Below, piece after piece: positions 17,433 through 26,015 of a stretch of DNA of 38,270 bases (positions within the stretch are counted from its first letter, which is position 1; every line of letters starts with the position of its first letter). Both the position numbers and the translations under genes were made by a program. This DNA is from an uncultured Clostridia bacterium (lineage in GTDB: Bacteria; Bacillota; Clostridia; Oscillospirales; Ruminococcaceae). The notes beneath the pieces are model-generated. The model searched no databases and had not been told where the DNA came from. It saw nothing but the letters and a program-made list of their open reading frames with translations. The DNA lies in the NCBI GenBank assembly GCA_944386045.1, contig CALWZO010000010.1, positions 1 to 38,270 on the forward strand, read 5' to 3'.

Positions 17433-17694
17433 TTTTATCCTCCAAAAACGAAACTATCCAGGACATAATATCCTCCATGACAGAGGTGTTTATTTCATAA
17501 TAAATATATGTACCCTTCTTTTCGTCGCTGACCAGCTGCGCTTTTTTCAAAATTGAAAGATGATGGGACAGCGTTGCACCAGTCATTTCAAAATGCCGCC
17601 CTATCTCCCCGGCAGACATCGGCCCGCCTTTCAGCAGTTCCAGTATCTTTCGCCTGTTGGGGTCCGACAGGGCTTTAATTGTATCCTGCAGCAT
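17425..17694 (-). CDS. sdpR: ArsR-family repressor, SdpR-like
   Basis: An 89-residue winged-helix protein. IKALSDPNRRKILELLKGG, then the recognition helix region MTGATLSHHLSILKKAQLV and KKGTYIYYEIN are typical of the SdpR branch of ArsR regulators. It has no metal-binding cysteines (no CxC in the helix), which argues against metal sensing. AAAGGAGCTGATTGA precedes the ATG. It is the first gene of an operon with the SdpI-like protein and the hydrolase lipoprotein, and its promoter is flanked by two palindromes that are its probable operators, so it likely represses itself. Confidence 0.92.
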   Translation of the reverse strand: MLQDTIKALSDPNRRKILELLKGGPMSAGEIGRHFEMTGATLSHHLSILKKAQLVSDEKKGTYIYYEINTSVMEDIMSWIVSFLEDKNE

Positions 17695-17714
17695 TCAATC
17701 AGCTCCTTTTGAAT

Positions 17715-17740
17715 TATATTTAGACTTTCATCTAAATATA
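17715..17740. promoter_or_regulatory. Operator 1 of the SdpR-like repressor
   Basis: Perfect inverted repeat with 10-bp arms TATATTTAGA / TCTAAATATA and a 6-bp spacer. It touches the -10 box and covers the transcription start. Confidence 0.75.
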
Positions 17741-17768
17741 TTATATTGCAGCAATATATCAATGTCAA
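17740..17768 (-). promoter_or_regulatory. Promoter of the sdpR-like operon
   Basis: Minus strand: perfect consensus TTGACA (17763-17768), 17-bp spacer, TATAAT (17740-17745). It is bracketed by the two operators. Confidence 0.88.
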
Positions 17769-17770
17769 TA

Positions 17771-17794
17771 ATGTTTAGAAATTTATCTAAATAT
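17771..17794. promoter_or_regulatory. Operator 2 of the SdpR-like repressor
   Basis: Inverted repeat ATGTTTAGA / TCTAAATAT with the same 6-bp spacer as operator 1 and one arm mismatch. It ends two bases upstream of the -35 box; its centre is 55 bp from that of operator 1. Confidence 0.7.
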
Positions 17795-17803
17795 TTCACA
17801 AAT

Positions 17804-17832
17804 AAAAAACGGACCTTTTGTAGGTCCGTTTT
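17804..17832 (-). terminator. Terminator of the lysozyme gene
   Basis: Minus strand AAAACGGACCT / AGGTCCGTTTT stem followed by TTTTTATT, just after the lysozyme stop. Confidence 0.85.
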
Positions 17833-17844
17833 GTTTTTATTGCA

Positions 17845-19809
17845 TCAATAAGCGGTGTAGCCAATGTTCATATCCACCGCGCCGCCTATACCGGCGCAGG
17901 TACCGCTGCCTGTGTACTGCCATATATCATAACGATAAGCAAAATCTGTGGAAGATGCGTAGTGAGCAACCCAGATATGGTAAGAAGAAATCTGGGAGTA
18001 ATCCAGCTGGTTGTAGAACCAGGATTTGCTGGCGTATATACCGGCTTTGTATCCGGCATTGCGCACAGTTTCGCAGAAGGCCTTGGCAATTGTTGTACGG
18101 TGAGATTTGCTCAGACCGTCAGCACGGCCGGTGCGGTTGGAGGTAGAGTACTCTGTATCAAAGAATATGGGGTAAGCCAGGTTATAACCTTTTACCGCCT
18201 CGATACACATTGACGCTTCCTCAACGGCTTCCTGTGTGGTGATAGCCTGGGAGAATACATATACGCCAACTTTTATGCCGGCGGCTGTTGCTCCCCGTAT
18301 ATTCTGTCTGAAGTACGGGTCTTCAACCAGTACACCTGTGCCGTATCCGCGATAGCCGACACGGATAATGGCAAATTCTATGCCTGCATTTTTAACAGCT
18401 TTCCAGTCGATATTACCCTGATATTTGGAAACATCTATGCCTATGCGGCTGCCCATTTTGCCGTCTTTGTCAAAGTAATATGTAATACCCTGTATAACCT
18501 GTGTGCCGGTTACTTTGTTTCCGTTTTTGTCAAAATAATATTTGGAACCGCTTAAAGTCTGCCAGCCGTAATAAACCGTAACCTTTTCAATCTTGGTATC
18601 TTTGATCTCTATTTTTTCCAAAGACAGGTCATTGTTTATCAGGTTGCCTGCATCGTCAAACAGCTTTACTTCCACTTTTTCTGTCTCCGGCTGTGAAACA
18701 GAGCCTGAAGATGAACTGCTGCCGGATGATGAAGTTGATGAGCCGGATGAAGTTGAACCGGAAGATGATGAAGATGAAGATGATGATGACGATGAAGAAG
18801 AAGTTGAAGAGGATGAAGACCGGGGCACTGAAGATGACTGTGATGAAGACTGTGATACGCTTTCAGAAGAAGACCGTACAGAATTTTCACTGGAAGAGCT
18901 GCTTGTAACCTGCTCTCCTTCGTCAGTCAGCGGCAGTATATTCAATATTTCCGGATTGTAAGCATGAGCCCTTATGGAGAAAACACTCAGCAGGTTTACA
19001 GCTGCTGCTTTCGGCTGCAGCTTATATGCGCCTGACAGATATCCCTGTGAATCGTATACCGGATACAGGCCGCTGGAAGAGCCGTCTTTGTTTTTAATGG
19101 TTCCGTCCCGTGAAAGTATCGGCTTGTATTTGTATGTGATGACCTCTACTTCCTTTTCCACAACCTTGCTGGAAGAAGCTACATATTCCACTGTATCCTG
19201 AACAGTGGCAGGAGGTGTGGTGGGCTTGGTATCATTGTAGCCGGCGTCCTCTTTGGAGGCGTCAACCTCGCTGTCGTCTTTTACTATGTCAGAAACATCC
19301 ACCTTTTCATAGGCGACTTTCTTTTCAACCTTGCATTCAATGGCCTCTTCCGGCATTATGTATCCGTCCATGGGCTCTATTGAAACAAGATACTGACCGC
19401 TGGCCAGCTTTGTCAGTTTCAGAAAACCGTCGTTTACAGTCCAGGTTTTGTTGTATCCGTTGGATTTGCCTTTGATTGTCAGTTTGAACTCCGGACCGAC
19501 AATCAGTTCGCCGTTTTCGTCCACTATCTGGACTTCCAGGTCTTCTTCAACGGAAGAAGGCTTTAATGTAACCTTTACAGGGCCTTCCTGTGAAGATGAG
19601 GAAGCCTGAGAAGATGACCGCGGCTTTGATGACGGTGCAATGATGCTGGATATCAAACTGCTGGAGTCCGAAATGTTGCTTTTTGATATGGCGCTTACGC
19701 CCAAAGCAATACAGACCGGTACAGAAATCAGCAAAACCAGGCTGGCAATTTTTTGATATATATTAAAATTATCAAAACTGTTTTTCAAATTGTTAAATGC
19801 TAATTTCAA
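17845..19809 (-). CDS. Membrane-anchored GH25 lysozyme with SpaA-like domain, poly-serine linker and cell-wall-binding repeats
   Basis: A 654-residue surface protein. A short cytoplasmic tail and one membrane helix (about residues 19-42) anchor it. A first Ser-rich stretch follows, then a prealbumin-like (SpaA/Cna-B) domain around 88-165, a linker, a long Ser-dominated tract (about 304-373), two cell-wall-binding repeats (SGSKYYFDKNGNKVTG and QGITYYFDKDGKMG, about 420-450), and the catalytic domain from GIDVSKYQGNIDW (about 456) with acids in FFDTEYS (about 549) and DIWQYTGSG near the end. GH25 enzymes cut the N-acetylmuramic acid-N-acetylglucosamine bond of peptidoglycan. The start codon is TTG, six bases after AGGAGG; no ATG fits. 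No signal-peptidase site is evident, so it probably stays tethered. Confidence 0.92.
   Translation of the reverse strand: MKLAFNNLKNSFDNFNIYQKIASLVLLISVPVCIALGVSAISKSNISDSSSLISSIIAPSSKPRSSSQASSSSQEGPVKVTLKPSSVEEDLEVQIVDENGELIVGPEFKLTIKGKSNGYNKTWTVNDGFLKLTKLASGQYLVSIEPMDGYIMPEEAIECKVEKKVAYEKVDVSDIVKDDSEVDASKEDAGYNDTKPTTPPATVQDTVEYVASSSKVVEKEVEVITYKYKPILSRDGTIKNKDGSSSGLYPVYDSQGYLSGAYKLQPKAAAVNLLSVFSIRAHAYNPEILNILPLTDEGEQVTSSSSSENSVRSSSESVSQSSSQSSSVPRSSSSSTSSSSSSSSSSSSSSGSTSSGSSTSSSGSSSSSGSVSQPETEKVEVKLFDDAGNLINNDLSLEKIEIKDTKIEKVTVYYGWQTLSGSKYYFDKNGNKVTGTQVIQGITYYFDKDGKMGSRIGIDVSKYQGNIDWKAVKNAGIEFAIIRVGYRGYGTGVLVEDPYFRQNIRGATAAGIKVGVYVFSQAITTQEAVEEASMCIEAVKGYNLAYPIFFDTEYSTSNRTGRADGLSKSHRTTIAKAFCETVRNAGYKAGIYASKSWFYNQLDYSQISSYHIWVAHYASSTDFAYRYDIWQYTGSGTCAGIGGAVDMNIGYTAY
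18693..18905. repeat. Ser-codon microsatellite inside the lysozyme gene
   Basis: A run of about 70 codons that are mostly TCA, TCT and TCC on the coding strand, with occasional Gly and Thr. On the plus strand it appears as GAT/GAA/GAG triplets. Slippage would change linker length in frame without breaking the gene. Confidence 0.85.
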
Positions 19810-19945
19810 TTTTTTCCTCCTGTTTTTCCTTTTTCAAGCAAAATAAAGCTAACTGCTTTACATTGTACAACATTTTTTTCAGAATTTCCACATATAAAGC
19901 AATTTTTTCACAGGAAATTTATTGAAAAATCAATTTTTGACAGTT

Positions 19946-21769
19946 TTAGCCGTCAAAATTTTTTACCGGAGTATATTTGCCTGTGTTTATGTTGATATAG
20001 CCTTCAAAATATCTGTTGTCTGTGTTTTTCACAAAACCGTACATATGCAGATTTTCCCCGGACAGCCACATATTTACCGGCACCAGGCCGAAGCTGCTCA
20101 TCAAGACATCCACGCCTGTGTCATACTCTTTTATCAGCCTGCCGTAAGCATCAAAAAATCCCACTTTATATGTGCCGTCCATACGCCATTCGTCCAGCAT
20201 TATATCTTCCCTTTCCCTGCTGACCTGGGCATATACAGCTATATATGTATAGTCCTGGGGGTCGCGTCTGGCGGCCACCAGCCAGCGGGCTTTTTTATCA
20301 CCGTCCACATAATTGCCGAAAGAATATTTGTCCGCCAGGCAAAATTCCGGCCCTTCCTCTTCCATATCTGTGGTAAACACCTTGAAATTATCTCTCTTCA
20401 GAACATATATATCGCCGTTGGAGAAAAAGCCCACATCGCTGCCACCGCCGTACATGCCGCCGATGTAGTCGATGTATTTCATCTGCTTGGTGCGGTTATT
20501 CACCAGCAATATGTTGCTGTATGATATATCTCCTCCGCCTGAATGGCAGGCCGAATAGAGGGCATAATTTCCGTCTGGACTGTCTGTAAGTTTATACCGG
20601 TCTTCCAGCATCCATTCGCTGACTGAATAATTGCTGTCAGCGGTGCCGCTGTTGAAGTCAAAGGTTACTTTCTGGCCTGTGTAGTTACATTCCATGGTTA
20701 TTTCACCATCACGGATTGAATACACCCGGTAATTGCTTTTCCAGCCTCCGTCATAGGCAAAACCCGGATTAAGGTCCACATCGCTGTAAACTTTTCTGGT
20801 TTTTCCGTCCTGCTGACTTACCGCCATCAGGTAATATTCACGCTGGCCGTCGGCAGGGCGGCTGCGGTAAACTTTGTACACAGTCAGCCTGCCATTGTCC
20901 CACACACTGTCTGTCACAATGGCATCATTGGTGATTTCCGCGGTTTCTGTATTCAGGCAATAGCCCCGCCCGCAGTGAATCAATGTCTGCTCTTCATTCA
21001 GAAAAATCAAACCTGTATCCACACATGATATGACGGAAACATTATATCTGCTGGTGTCAGATGGCCTATTTGATATTATTAAACTGCTTGCACTGTCCGG
21101 CCCGTTTACGACAACCCTGTTTATATATCCGCCGTCAAGGTCATAAAAGGCTATGCCCTTTTCGTTTTCGGTATAATAGGCAAAGGCATACCTGCCATCA
21201 CCTCTGGTACATGAGGGCACAATCCGCCCCACCCCCAGCACAGACAGGTCAAATTCCACCGGCTGTTTTTCCAGACTATAGATATCCAGCACTGTCACCT
21301 GTTGTCCGTTGACCAGTGTTATAAAACTGTCTGTGACATCCATGGTGCTGCCAAAGGCTCCTTTTAAATTGATATATTCTGCCTGCTCACTGCCCGGCAG
21401 GCCCTCTTCAAAATACTGATATTCCAGGCCGGCGGCCACCGGGAAAAAGACAGTGTTGTTTTCGTTTGACAATTTCAGCTCAAAATACACGCTGTCATTG
21501 TCACCTTTTGAGATATTTTCCAGGCTTATATCAATATTACAGTATTCCAGTGTTTTAAGCGCCTGGGGCAAATACACATCCTCCGGGGTGAGCCGGGATA
21601 TCTCTTCTTCCAGCTCCTCCAGCGCCTGCTGCGGCAGGACAAAATATCCGGTGTTGGATTTTTCCGGTATCTGCACTTCCGATACACCTTGTGAAGAAGG
21701 CGTATTTGGTGTACAGCCCACGGCCAGGAATAGCAAAACTGTCAAAACCAGTGTCAAAATCTTTTTCAT
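19946..21769 (-). CDS. Large secreted lipoprotein of unknown function
   Basis: A 607-residue protein. The start at 21769 is preferred over a Met 15 codons upstream because CGGAGG sits 8 bases before it and the signal peptide begins there: MKKILTLVLTVLLFLAVGC, lipidated at Cys19. After a Ser/Pro-rich linker, the mature part has many short beta strands with Tyr and Gly/Asp turns (for example SPDGNYALYSAC, GDIYVLKRD), as in beta-propeller proteins; that fold is an inference. I recognise no enzyme motif. It lies upstream of the lysozyme gene with a 136-base gap, so co-transcription is uncertain. Confidence 0.85.
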   Translation of the reverse strand: MKKILTLVLTVLLFLAVGCTPNTPSSQGVSEVQIPEKSNTGYFVLPQQALEELEEEISRLTPEDVYLPQALKTLEYCNIDISLENISKGDNDSVYFELKLSNENNTVFFPVAAGLEYQYFEEGLPGSEQAEYINLKGAFGSTMDVTDSFITLVNGQQVTVLDIYSLEKQPVEFDLSVLGVGRIVPSCTRGDGRYAFAYYTENEKGIAFYDLDGGYINRVVVNGPDSASSLIISNRPSDTSRYNVSVISCVDTGLIFLNEEQTLIHCGRGYCLNTETAEITNDAIVTDSVWDNGRLTVYKVYRSRPADGQREYYLMAVSQQDGKTRKVYSDVDLNPGFAYDGGWKSNYRVYSIRDGEITMECNYTGQKVTFDFNSGTADSNYSVSEWMLEDRYKLTDSPDGNYALYSACHSGGGDISYSNILLVNNRTKQMKYIDYIGGMYGGGSDVGFFSNGDIYVLKRDNFKVFTTDMEEEGPEFCLADKYSFGNYVDGDKKARWLVAARRDPQDYTYIAVYAQVSREREDIMLDEWRMDGTYKVGFFDAYGRLIKEYDTGVDVLMSSFGLVPVNMWLSGENLHMYGFVKNTDNRYFEGYININTGKYTPVKNFDG

Positions 21770-21872
21770 GCTGCCAACCTCCGTTTCTTTAATTACATTA
21801 TAAACCTTTTTCACATTTCAAACATCTGTCAATATATCCAAAATAAAAACGACTGTATCTGTGAAAACAACA

Positions 21873-21897
21873 AAAAAGAGACCTTGCGGTCTCTTTA
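21873..21897 (-). terminator. Terminator of the SPFH gene
   Basis: AAAGAGACC-TTGC-GGTCTCTTT hairpin; on the minus strand it ends in TTTTTTG, 13 bases after the SPFH stop. Confidence 0.88.
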
Positions 21898-21909
21898 ATT
21901 TACAAAATA

Positions 21910-22812
21910 TTATTTTGTTTCTTCTGCCTTGGTATCTGTTGCAATTTCTTTCACACTTGTTATCAGGCCGGCCAGGTTCTGTATCTCGCTGGGGATGATA
22001 ATCTTTGTGGCTTTGCCGTCGGATACCTTTGCCAGGGTTTCCAGGCTGCGCAGGGTAAGGACCTTCTGTGTGGGGTCCGCCTCATTGAGCATTTTAATGG
22101 ATTCGGCCATAGCTCTCTGAACTGTGAGAATAGCTTCGGCTTCACCTTCAGCCTCTCTGATTTTCTGCTCTTTTACGGCGTCAGCGCGCAGTATTGCAGA
22201 TTCTTTTTCACCCTCTGCCACCAGTATCTGGCTGCGCTTTTCACCTTCGGCACGCAGTATGCTTTCACGCCTCTGGCGCTCGGCTTTCATCTGTTTTTCC
22301 ATGGCGTCCTGAATTTCCCGCGGAGGAATGATGTTTTTCAGCTCTACGCGGTTGATTTTGATACCCCACAGGTCAGTGGCTTCATCCAGTGATGCTGTGA
22401 TTTTTGTATTTATAACATCACGGCTGGTCAGTGTGTGGTCCAGCTCCAGATCACCGATGATATTACGCAGTGTGGTGGCTGTCAGGTTTTCGATGGCGCT
22501 GATAGGTCTTTCCACGCCGTAGGCATACAGTTTTGAGTCTGTAATCTGGAAAAACACAACAGTGTCTATCTGCATTGTTACATTATCGCGGGTGATAACC
22601 GGCTGCGGCGCAAAGTCCACAACCTGCTCTTTCAGGCTGACACGCTTTGCAATGCGGTCGATAAACGGCACTTTGATGTGCAGGCCGGCGTTCCATGTGG
22701 TGCTGTAAACACCCAGGCGCTCTACCACAAACTGTGTGGCCTGCGGCACAATGATGATGTTTGTTGCTACAAGTATGAGTACAAGGACCAATAAAATCAA
22801 ACCAGGTATCAT
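21910..22812 (-). CDS. SPFH (stomatin/prohibitin) membrane scaffold protein
   Basis: A 300-residue protein of the QmcA/stomatin type. One N-terminal helix (about residues 3-20) is followed by IIIVPQATQFVVERLGVY, the SPFH domain (VSLKEQVVDFAPQPVITRDN), and a long charged helical region rich in Glu, Ala and Arg (about 180-230) that forms coiled coils. SPFH proteins build membrane microdomains and often control membrane proteases. The start at 22812 follows AAAAGGAG by 8 bases; an upstream in-frame Met would precede this site. It lies 67 bases after an NfeD gene, its usual partner. Confidence 0.95.
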   Translation of the reverse strand: MIPGLILLVLVLILVATNIIIVPQATQFVVERLGVYSTTWNAGLHIKVPFIDRIAKRVSLKEQVVDFAPQPVITRDNVTMQIDTVVFFQITDSKLYAYGVERPISAIENLTATTLRNIIGDLELDHTLTSRDVINTKITASLDEATDLWGIKINRVELKNIIPPREIQDAMEKQMKAERQRRESILRAEGEKRSQILVAEGEKESAILRADAVKEQKIREAEGEAEAILTVQRAMAESIKMLNEADPTQKVLTLRSLETLAKVSDGKATKIIIPSEIQNLAGLITSVKEIATDTKAEETK

Positions 22813-22879
22813 AGCAAAATCTCCTTTTCCAATCAAATATAAGTTAATTATTGTATAATAAACGCACAGCGCTTATTTT

Positions 22880-23323
22880 TTAAACTTTTACTGTCACCGG
22901 TTCCACCGTAAGGGTTACGCCGTTTATTGCCAGCACCTTTGCCTGCCGGCCTTTTTTCAGCGGTACCCGGCTCTGGGCCATCCAGGTAAGTCCGCCCACA
23001 GACACCCTGCCTTTGTTTTCCTCGGTTATATCCCGCACCACAGTGCACTCTTTGCCGATAATCATATCGGCGTTTGTGGGAGTGGGTTTTTTATCCAGTA
23101 TTTTTCTGGACAGGGGGCGGCTGACAGCAAGGCTTACACCGCTGACCGCACAAAATACCCGCAGCTGTATCAGTATGTTCTGCGTGATAAAGCTGACACC
23201 GAAGGCAAACAGGCTGCCCACAATAAACCAGATGCAGACCAATGTTACAGTGTTTATTTCAATTATGGCCAGAATAACCGCCAGTATCAACCAGATGTAT
23301 GTAAAACTGATACCGAAAAACAT
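22880..23323 (-). CDS. NfeD-family membrane protein with OB-fold
   Basis: A 147-residue short NfeD protein. Two or three hydrophobic segments in residues 5-66 are followed by a soluble OB-fold (about 85-145) ending with GVTLTVEPV. NfeD proteins partner SPFH proteins in the same operon and bind them through the OB-fold. This short form lacks the ClpP-like protease domain of long NfeD proteins. AAAGGAGAAAATT precedes the ATG. The pair fits a membrane-organisation module. Confidence 0.93.
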   Translation of the reverse strand: MFFGISFTYIWLILAVILAIIEINTVTLVCIWFIVGSLFAFGVSFITQNILIQLRVFCAVSGVSLAVSRPLSRKILDKKPTPTNADMIIGKECTVVRDITEENKGRVSVGGLTWMAQSRVPLKKGRQAKVLAINGVTLTVEPVTVKV

Positions 23324-23415
23324 AATTTTCTCCTTTATTCTGATTTATTTTAGTGTATAATTATATTATACTATCTATAATTTATCTTTGCAAATATTCT
23401 ATGGGGAGGCAATGT

Positions 23416-24642
23416 ATGAAAAAGCTTGTTTTACCTGTTGTTTTGCTGCTTGCGCTGGCCGGTGCGGCTTTCGCCGTGGCTTACCGCAACGCCGCCGACA
23501 CTGACAGCCTTCCGGCAGTAAGTGTAAACGGTGTACGGCTTTCGCCGGTGTCAGGCCGGTACAGCGCCAGCTTTGTTCCCGATGTACTGCCCCAAAGTGT
23601 GCAGGATATATTCAGCAGACAGGTTTCTTTTTCGGCGGACAGCGTACCGCCGGTCATACAGGCGGATAAAACATACTGTGAAATAACCGCCCCATGCTCC
23701 TTTAATCTTACTTTAAAGCATAATGATGATAAATCTGTGTATACATACACCGATTGTGAAATATTGGATATTCCTCTGCGCGGCGGGGCCGACGGCGAAA
23801 TTATCATGGACTGGAACGGCGGCAGCCTGACATACCGTTTTGCATTGCAGACAACGGGACAGCCGTCAGTTGCGGTATCTGACAGCCGGCCGGTACAGGG
23901 AGGTCTTGTCAGTGTGGAAATAAACGGCCTGTTTGCCAACGATGAAATAAGCATTGACAGCCCGGTTTTCTCCCCCAGCGGAATAACACGCGACCGGCAG
24001 GGCCACAGCGCGCAGTTTTATCTGCCGGTAGCATATTATCAGCCGGCAAAACAGTATCCCATATCCGTAAAGGCCGGCGAGAAGGTTTTTGATTTTACCC
24101 TGGATGTACAGCGGTACGATTTTTCCACCATCAGCTTTACAATGGACCGGCAGACCTCCGCCCGGACGGTGGAAAGCCGGCGGGCCAACAACGAATACCG
24201 ACAGCTGATACATCCGCTGTACTATACCAAAGAAGAAACCGTCTACTGGGACGGCAGTATGATAAAACCGGTGCAGGAAACCAGAATTTCTTCCGAATTC
24301 GGGCAGATAAGGTACATCAACAACTCCACCGTACCCGAAAGGCACAGCGGTATTGACTATGCCGCACCCCTGGGCACGCCCGTATACGCACCGGCGGCCG
24401 GCAAGGTGGATTTTGCCGGATTTTTGCAGCTGTCCGGCAACACTGTGGTGATAGATCACGGCCTGGGTGTAAAAAGCTATTTCTTCCACATGGATGATGT
24501 GTCGGTGTCGGCCGGGGATGTGGTGCGGCAGCAGCAGCTTATCGGCCATGTGGGCACCACCGGCTACTCCACAGGGCCTCACCTGCATTTTCAGGTAAGC
24601 ATTGAAAATCAACCGGTAAATCCGGAATTATTATATAAATAA
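23416..24642 (+). CDS. M23-family peptidoglycan endopeptidase
   Basis: A 408-residue exported protein. The start at 23416 follows GGGGAGG by 6 bases; 21 further in-frame codons upstream are not supported. The N-terminus MKKLVLPVVLLLALAGAAFA is a signal peptide or anchor. An unrecognised beta-rich region of about 260 residues precedes the LytM domain (last ~110 residues), which has HSGIDYAAPLGTPVYAPAAG (zinc ligands His and Asp) and GPHLHFQVS with the catalytic and metal His residues. All M23 zinc residues appear present, so it should be active against peptide cross-bridges, with a possible sporulation or division role. It is 17 bases ahead of the decarboxylase gene. Confidence 0.93.
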   Translation: MKKLVLPVVLLLALAGAAFAVAYRNAADTDSLPAVSVNGVRLSPVSGRYSASFVPDVLPQSVQDIFSRQVSFSADSVPPVIQADKTYCEITAPCSFNLTLKHNDDKSVYTYTDCEILDIPLRGGADGEIIMDWNGGSLTYRFALQTTGQPSVAVSDSRPVQGGLVSVEINGLFANDEISIDSPVFSPSGITRDRQGHSAQFYLPVAYYQPAKQYPISVKAGEKVFDFTLDVQRYDFSTISFTMDRQTSARTVESRRANNEYRQLIHPLYYTKEETVYWDGSMIKPVQETRISSEFGQIRYINNSTVPERHSGIDYAAPLGTPVYAPAAGKVDFAGFLQLSGNTVVIDHGLGVKSYFFHMDDVSVSAGDVVRQQQLIGHVGTTGYSTGPHLHFQVSIENQPVNPELLYK

Positions 24643-24659
24643 CAGGAGATTTCAGTTTT

Positions 24660-25874
24660 ATGAGTGATTTTAACACAACTATCAGACAGCTGGCAGAAAG
24701 GCACAGAAGCTTTTACATATACCGGCAGTCAATGATAGAAGACAACATCCGGGCGCTGAAAAGCAGCTTCAAAAATGCGCAGTTCCTCTACTCGGTCAAA
24801 ACAAACCCTTTTGAACCTGTTCTGAAAACAGTGGTCCGGCAGGGTCTGGGTTTTGATGCCGCCAGCCTGAACGAAGTGCTGATGGGCGAAAAGCTGGGGC
24901 TGGCCAGGGATAAAATATACTACTCTGCCCCGGGCAAAACCAGGGATGATATTGTGGGCGCAGCCGGCAGGTCTGTAATAATAGCCGACAGCCTTAACGA
25001 GCTGGAAATGCTGCAAAGTGTGGCAAAGGAAACAGGTAAAAAACTGGATACCGGCATAAGGATAAACCCTGATTTTACCCTGGGTTCCGAAAGCGGCGTC
25101 AGCAGCAAATTCGGCATTGACTACGACATTTTAAAAGAGAATATACAGTGGATAAACAGCCTTGATATGCTGAACATAACAGGCATTCATGTACACAGCC
25201 GCAGCCAGGAGCTGAACCGGCAGACATTGACACGCTATTATGAAAACATGCTGAAACTGGCGGTTTTTGTAAAGGAAAATCTGGCGCCGGGGCTGAAATT
25301 TGTGAATATGGGCGGCGGCCTGGGTATTCCATATTCTTGCGGACAGCGGCCGCTGGATATACACGGCCTGGGCCGGGCTTTTGACGAAATGGCCGAAAAA
25401 TTCCTTGAGCAGATACCGGGTGTAAAGATATTTATCGAAAGCGGCAGATATATCGTGGGAAAAGCCGGCACTTATGTGACCACCGTGCTGGACAAGAAGG
25501 TTTCCATGGGAAAAACCTATGTAATTCTGCACAATACATTAAACGGATTTATCCGCCCCAGCCTGGCCATGCTGGTGGAAGCTTACGCAAATGGTAACCT
25601 CTTCGGAAGCGAACCGCTGTACACACAGAAAGACGCTTTTGAATTTTCTGCGCCCTTTTCCGACGGACAGCCTGAACAGGTAACATTGTGCGGCAACCTG
25701 TGCACCGCAACCGATGTTGTGGCAAAGGATATCACACTGCCCGCCCTCAAACCGGGAGATATAATAACAATATCCAACGCCGGCAGTTATGCGGCGGTGC
25801 TTTCCCCCATGCAGTTTGCCTCCCTTCCTGCTCCGGCCCAGATATTTTTTACATCTGACGGACTGATAAAATAG
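24660..25874 (+). CDS. PLP-dependent decarboxylase of the diaminopimelate/ornithine (fold III) family
   Basis: A 404-residue fold-III enzyme. The PLP lysine is K47 in YSVKTNP; H179 in GIHVHSR, the phosphate loop NMGGGLGIPYS (216-226) and IESGRY (259-264) follow the LysA pattern. The C-terminal active-site motif is CGNLCTATDVV (C344, C348), which differs from the GPLCESGD of typical LysA, and NAGSYA (373-378) matches. It may be a LysA with divergent specificity, or act on D-ornithine, carboxynorspermidine or another substrate. AGGAG lies before the ATG. The close M23 neighbour suggests co-transcription, but a joint role is not shown. Confidence 0.9.
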   Translation: MSDFNTTIRQLAERHRSFYIYRQSMIEDNIRALKSSFKNAQFLYSVKTNPFEPVLKTVVRQGLGFDAASLNEVLMGEKLGLARDKIYYSAPGKTRDDIVGAAGRSVIIADSLNELEMLQSVAKETGKKLDTGIRINPDFTLGSESGVSSKFGIDYDILKENIQWINSLDMLNITGIHVHSRSQELNRQTLTRYYENMLKLAVFVKENLAPGLKFVNMGGGLGIPYSCGQRPLDIHGLGRAFDEMAEKFLEQIPGVKIFIESGRYIVGKAGTYVTTVLDKKVSMGKTYVILHNTLNGFIRPSLAMLVEAYANGNLFGSEPLYTQKDAFEFSAPFSDGQPEQVTLCGNLCTATDVVAKDITLPALKPGDIITISNAGSYAAVLSPMQFASLPAPAQIFFTSDGLIK

Positions 25875-26015
25875 CTTTTTGTTAACACAGTGTTCATATT
25901 TATGGCAGTAAAAATTATCATTCTGTAAAATGTGCATTTACCGCCCCGGCTCCCATTGTAATGACCGGTGCAAGGTGATAAAATTTAATTAAGGAAATTA
26001 CAGAGGTGATATTTT

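Noticed and set aside
18690..18965. Long acidic reading frame on the plus strand
   Set aside because: It is the complement of the poly-serine codons of the lysozyme; no ribosome-binding site and extreme composition.
19921..19960. Terminator after the large lipoprotein
   Set aside because: TTTTGAC/GTCAAAA can pair, but it overlaps the coding end and lacks a T tract on the minus strand.
25875..26015. Structured leader before the YwlG-family gene
   Set aside because: A few GC-rich bits (CCGG) can pair, but no stable or known fold emerges and no clear promoter is seen.
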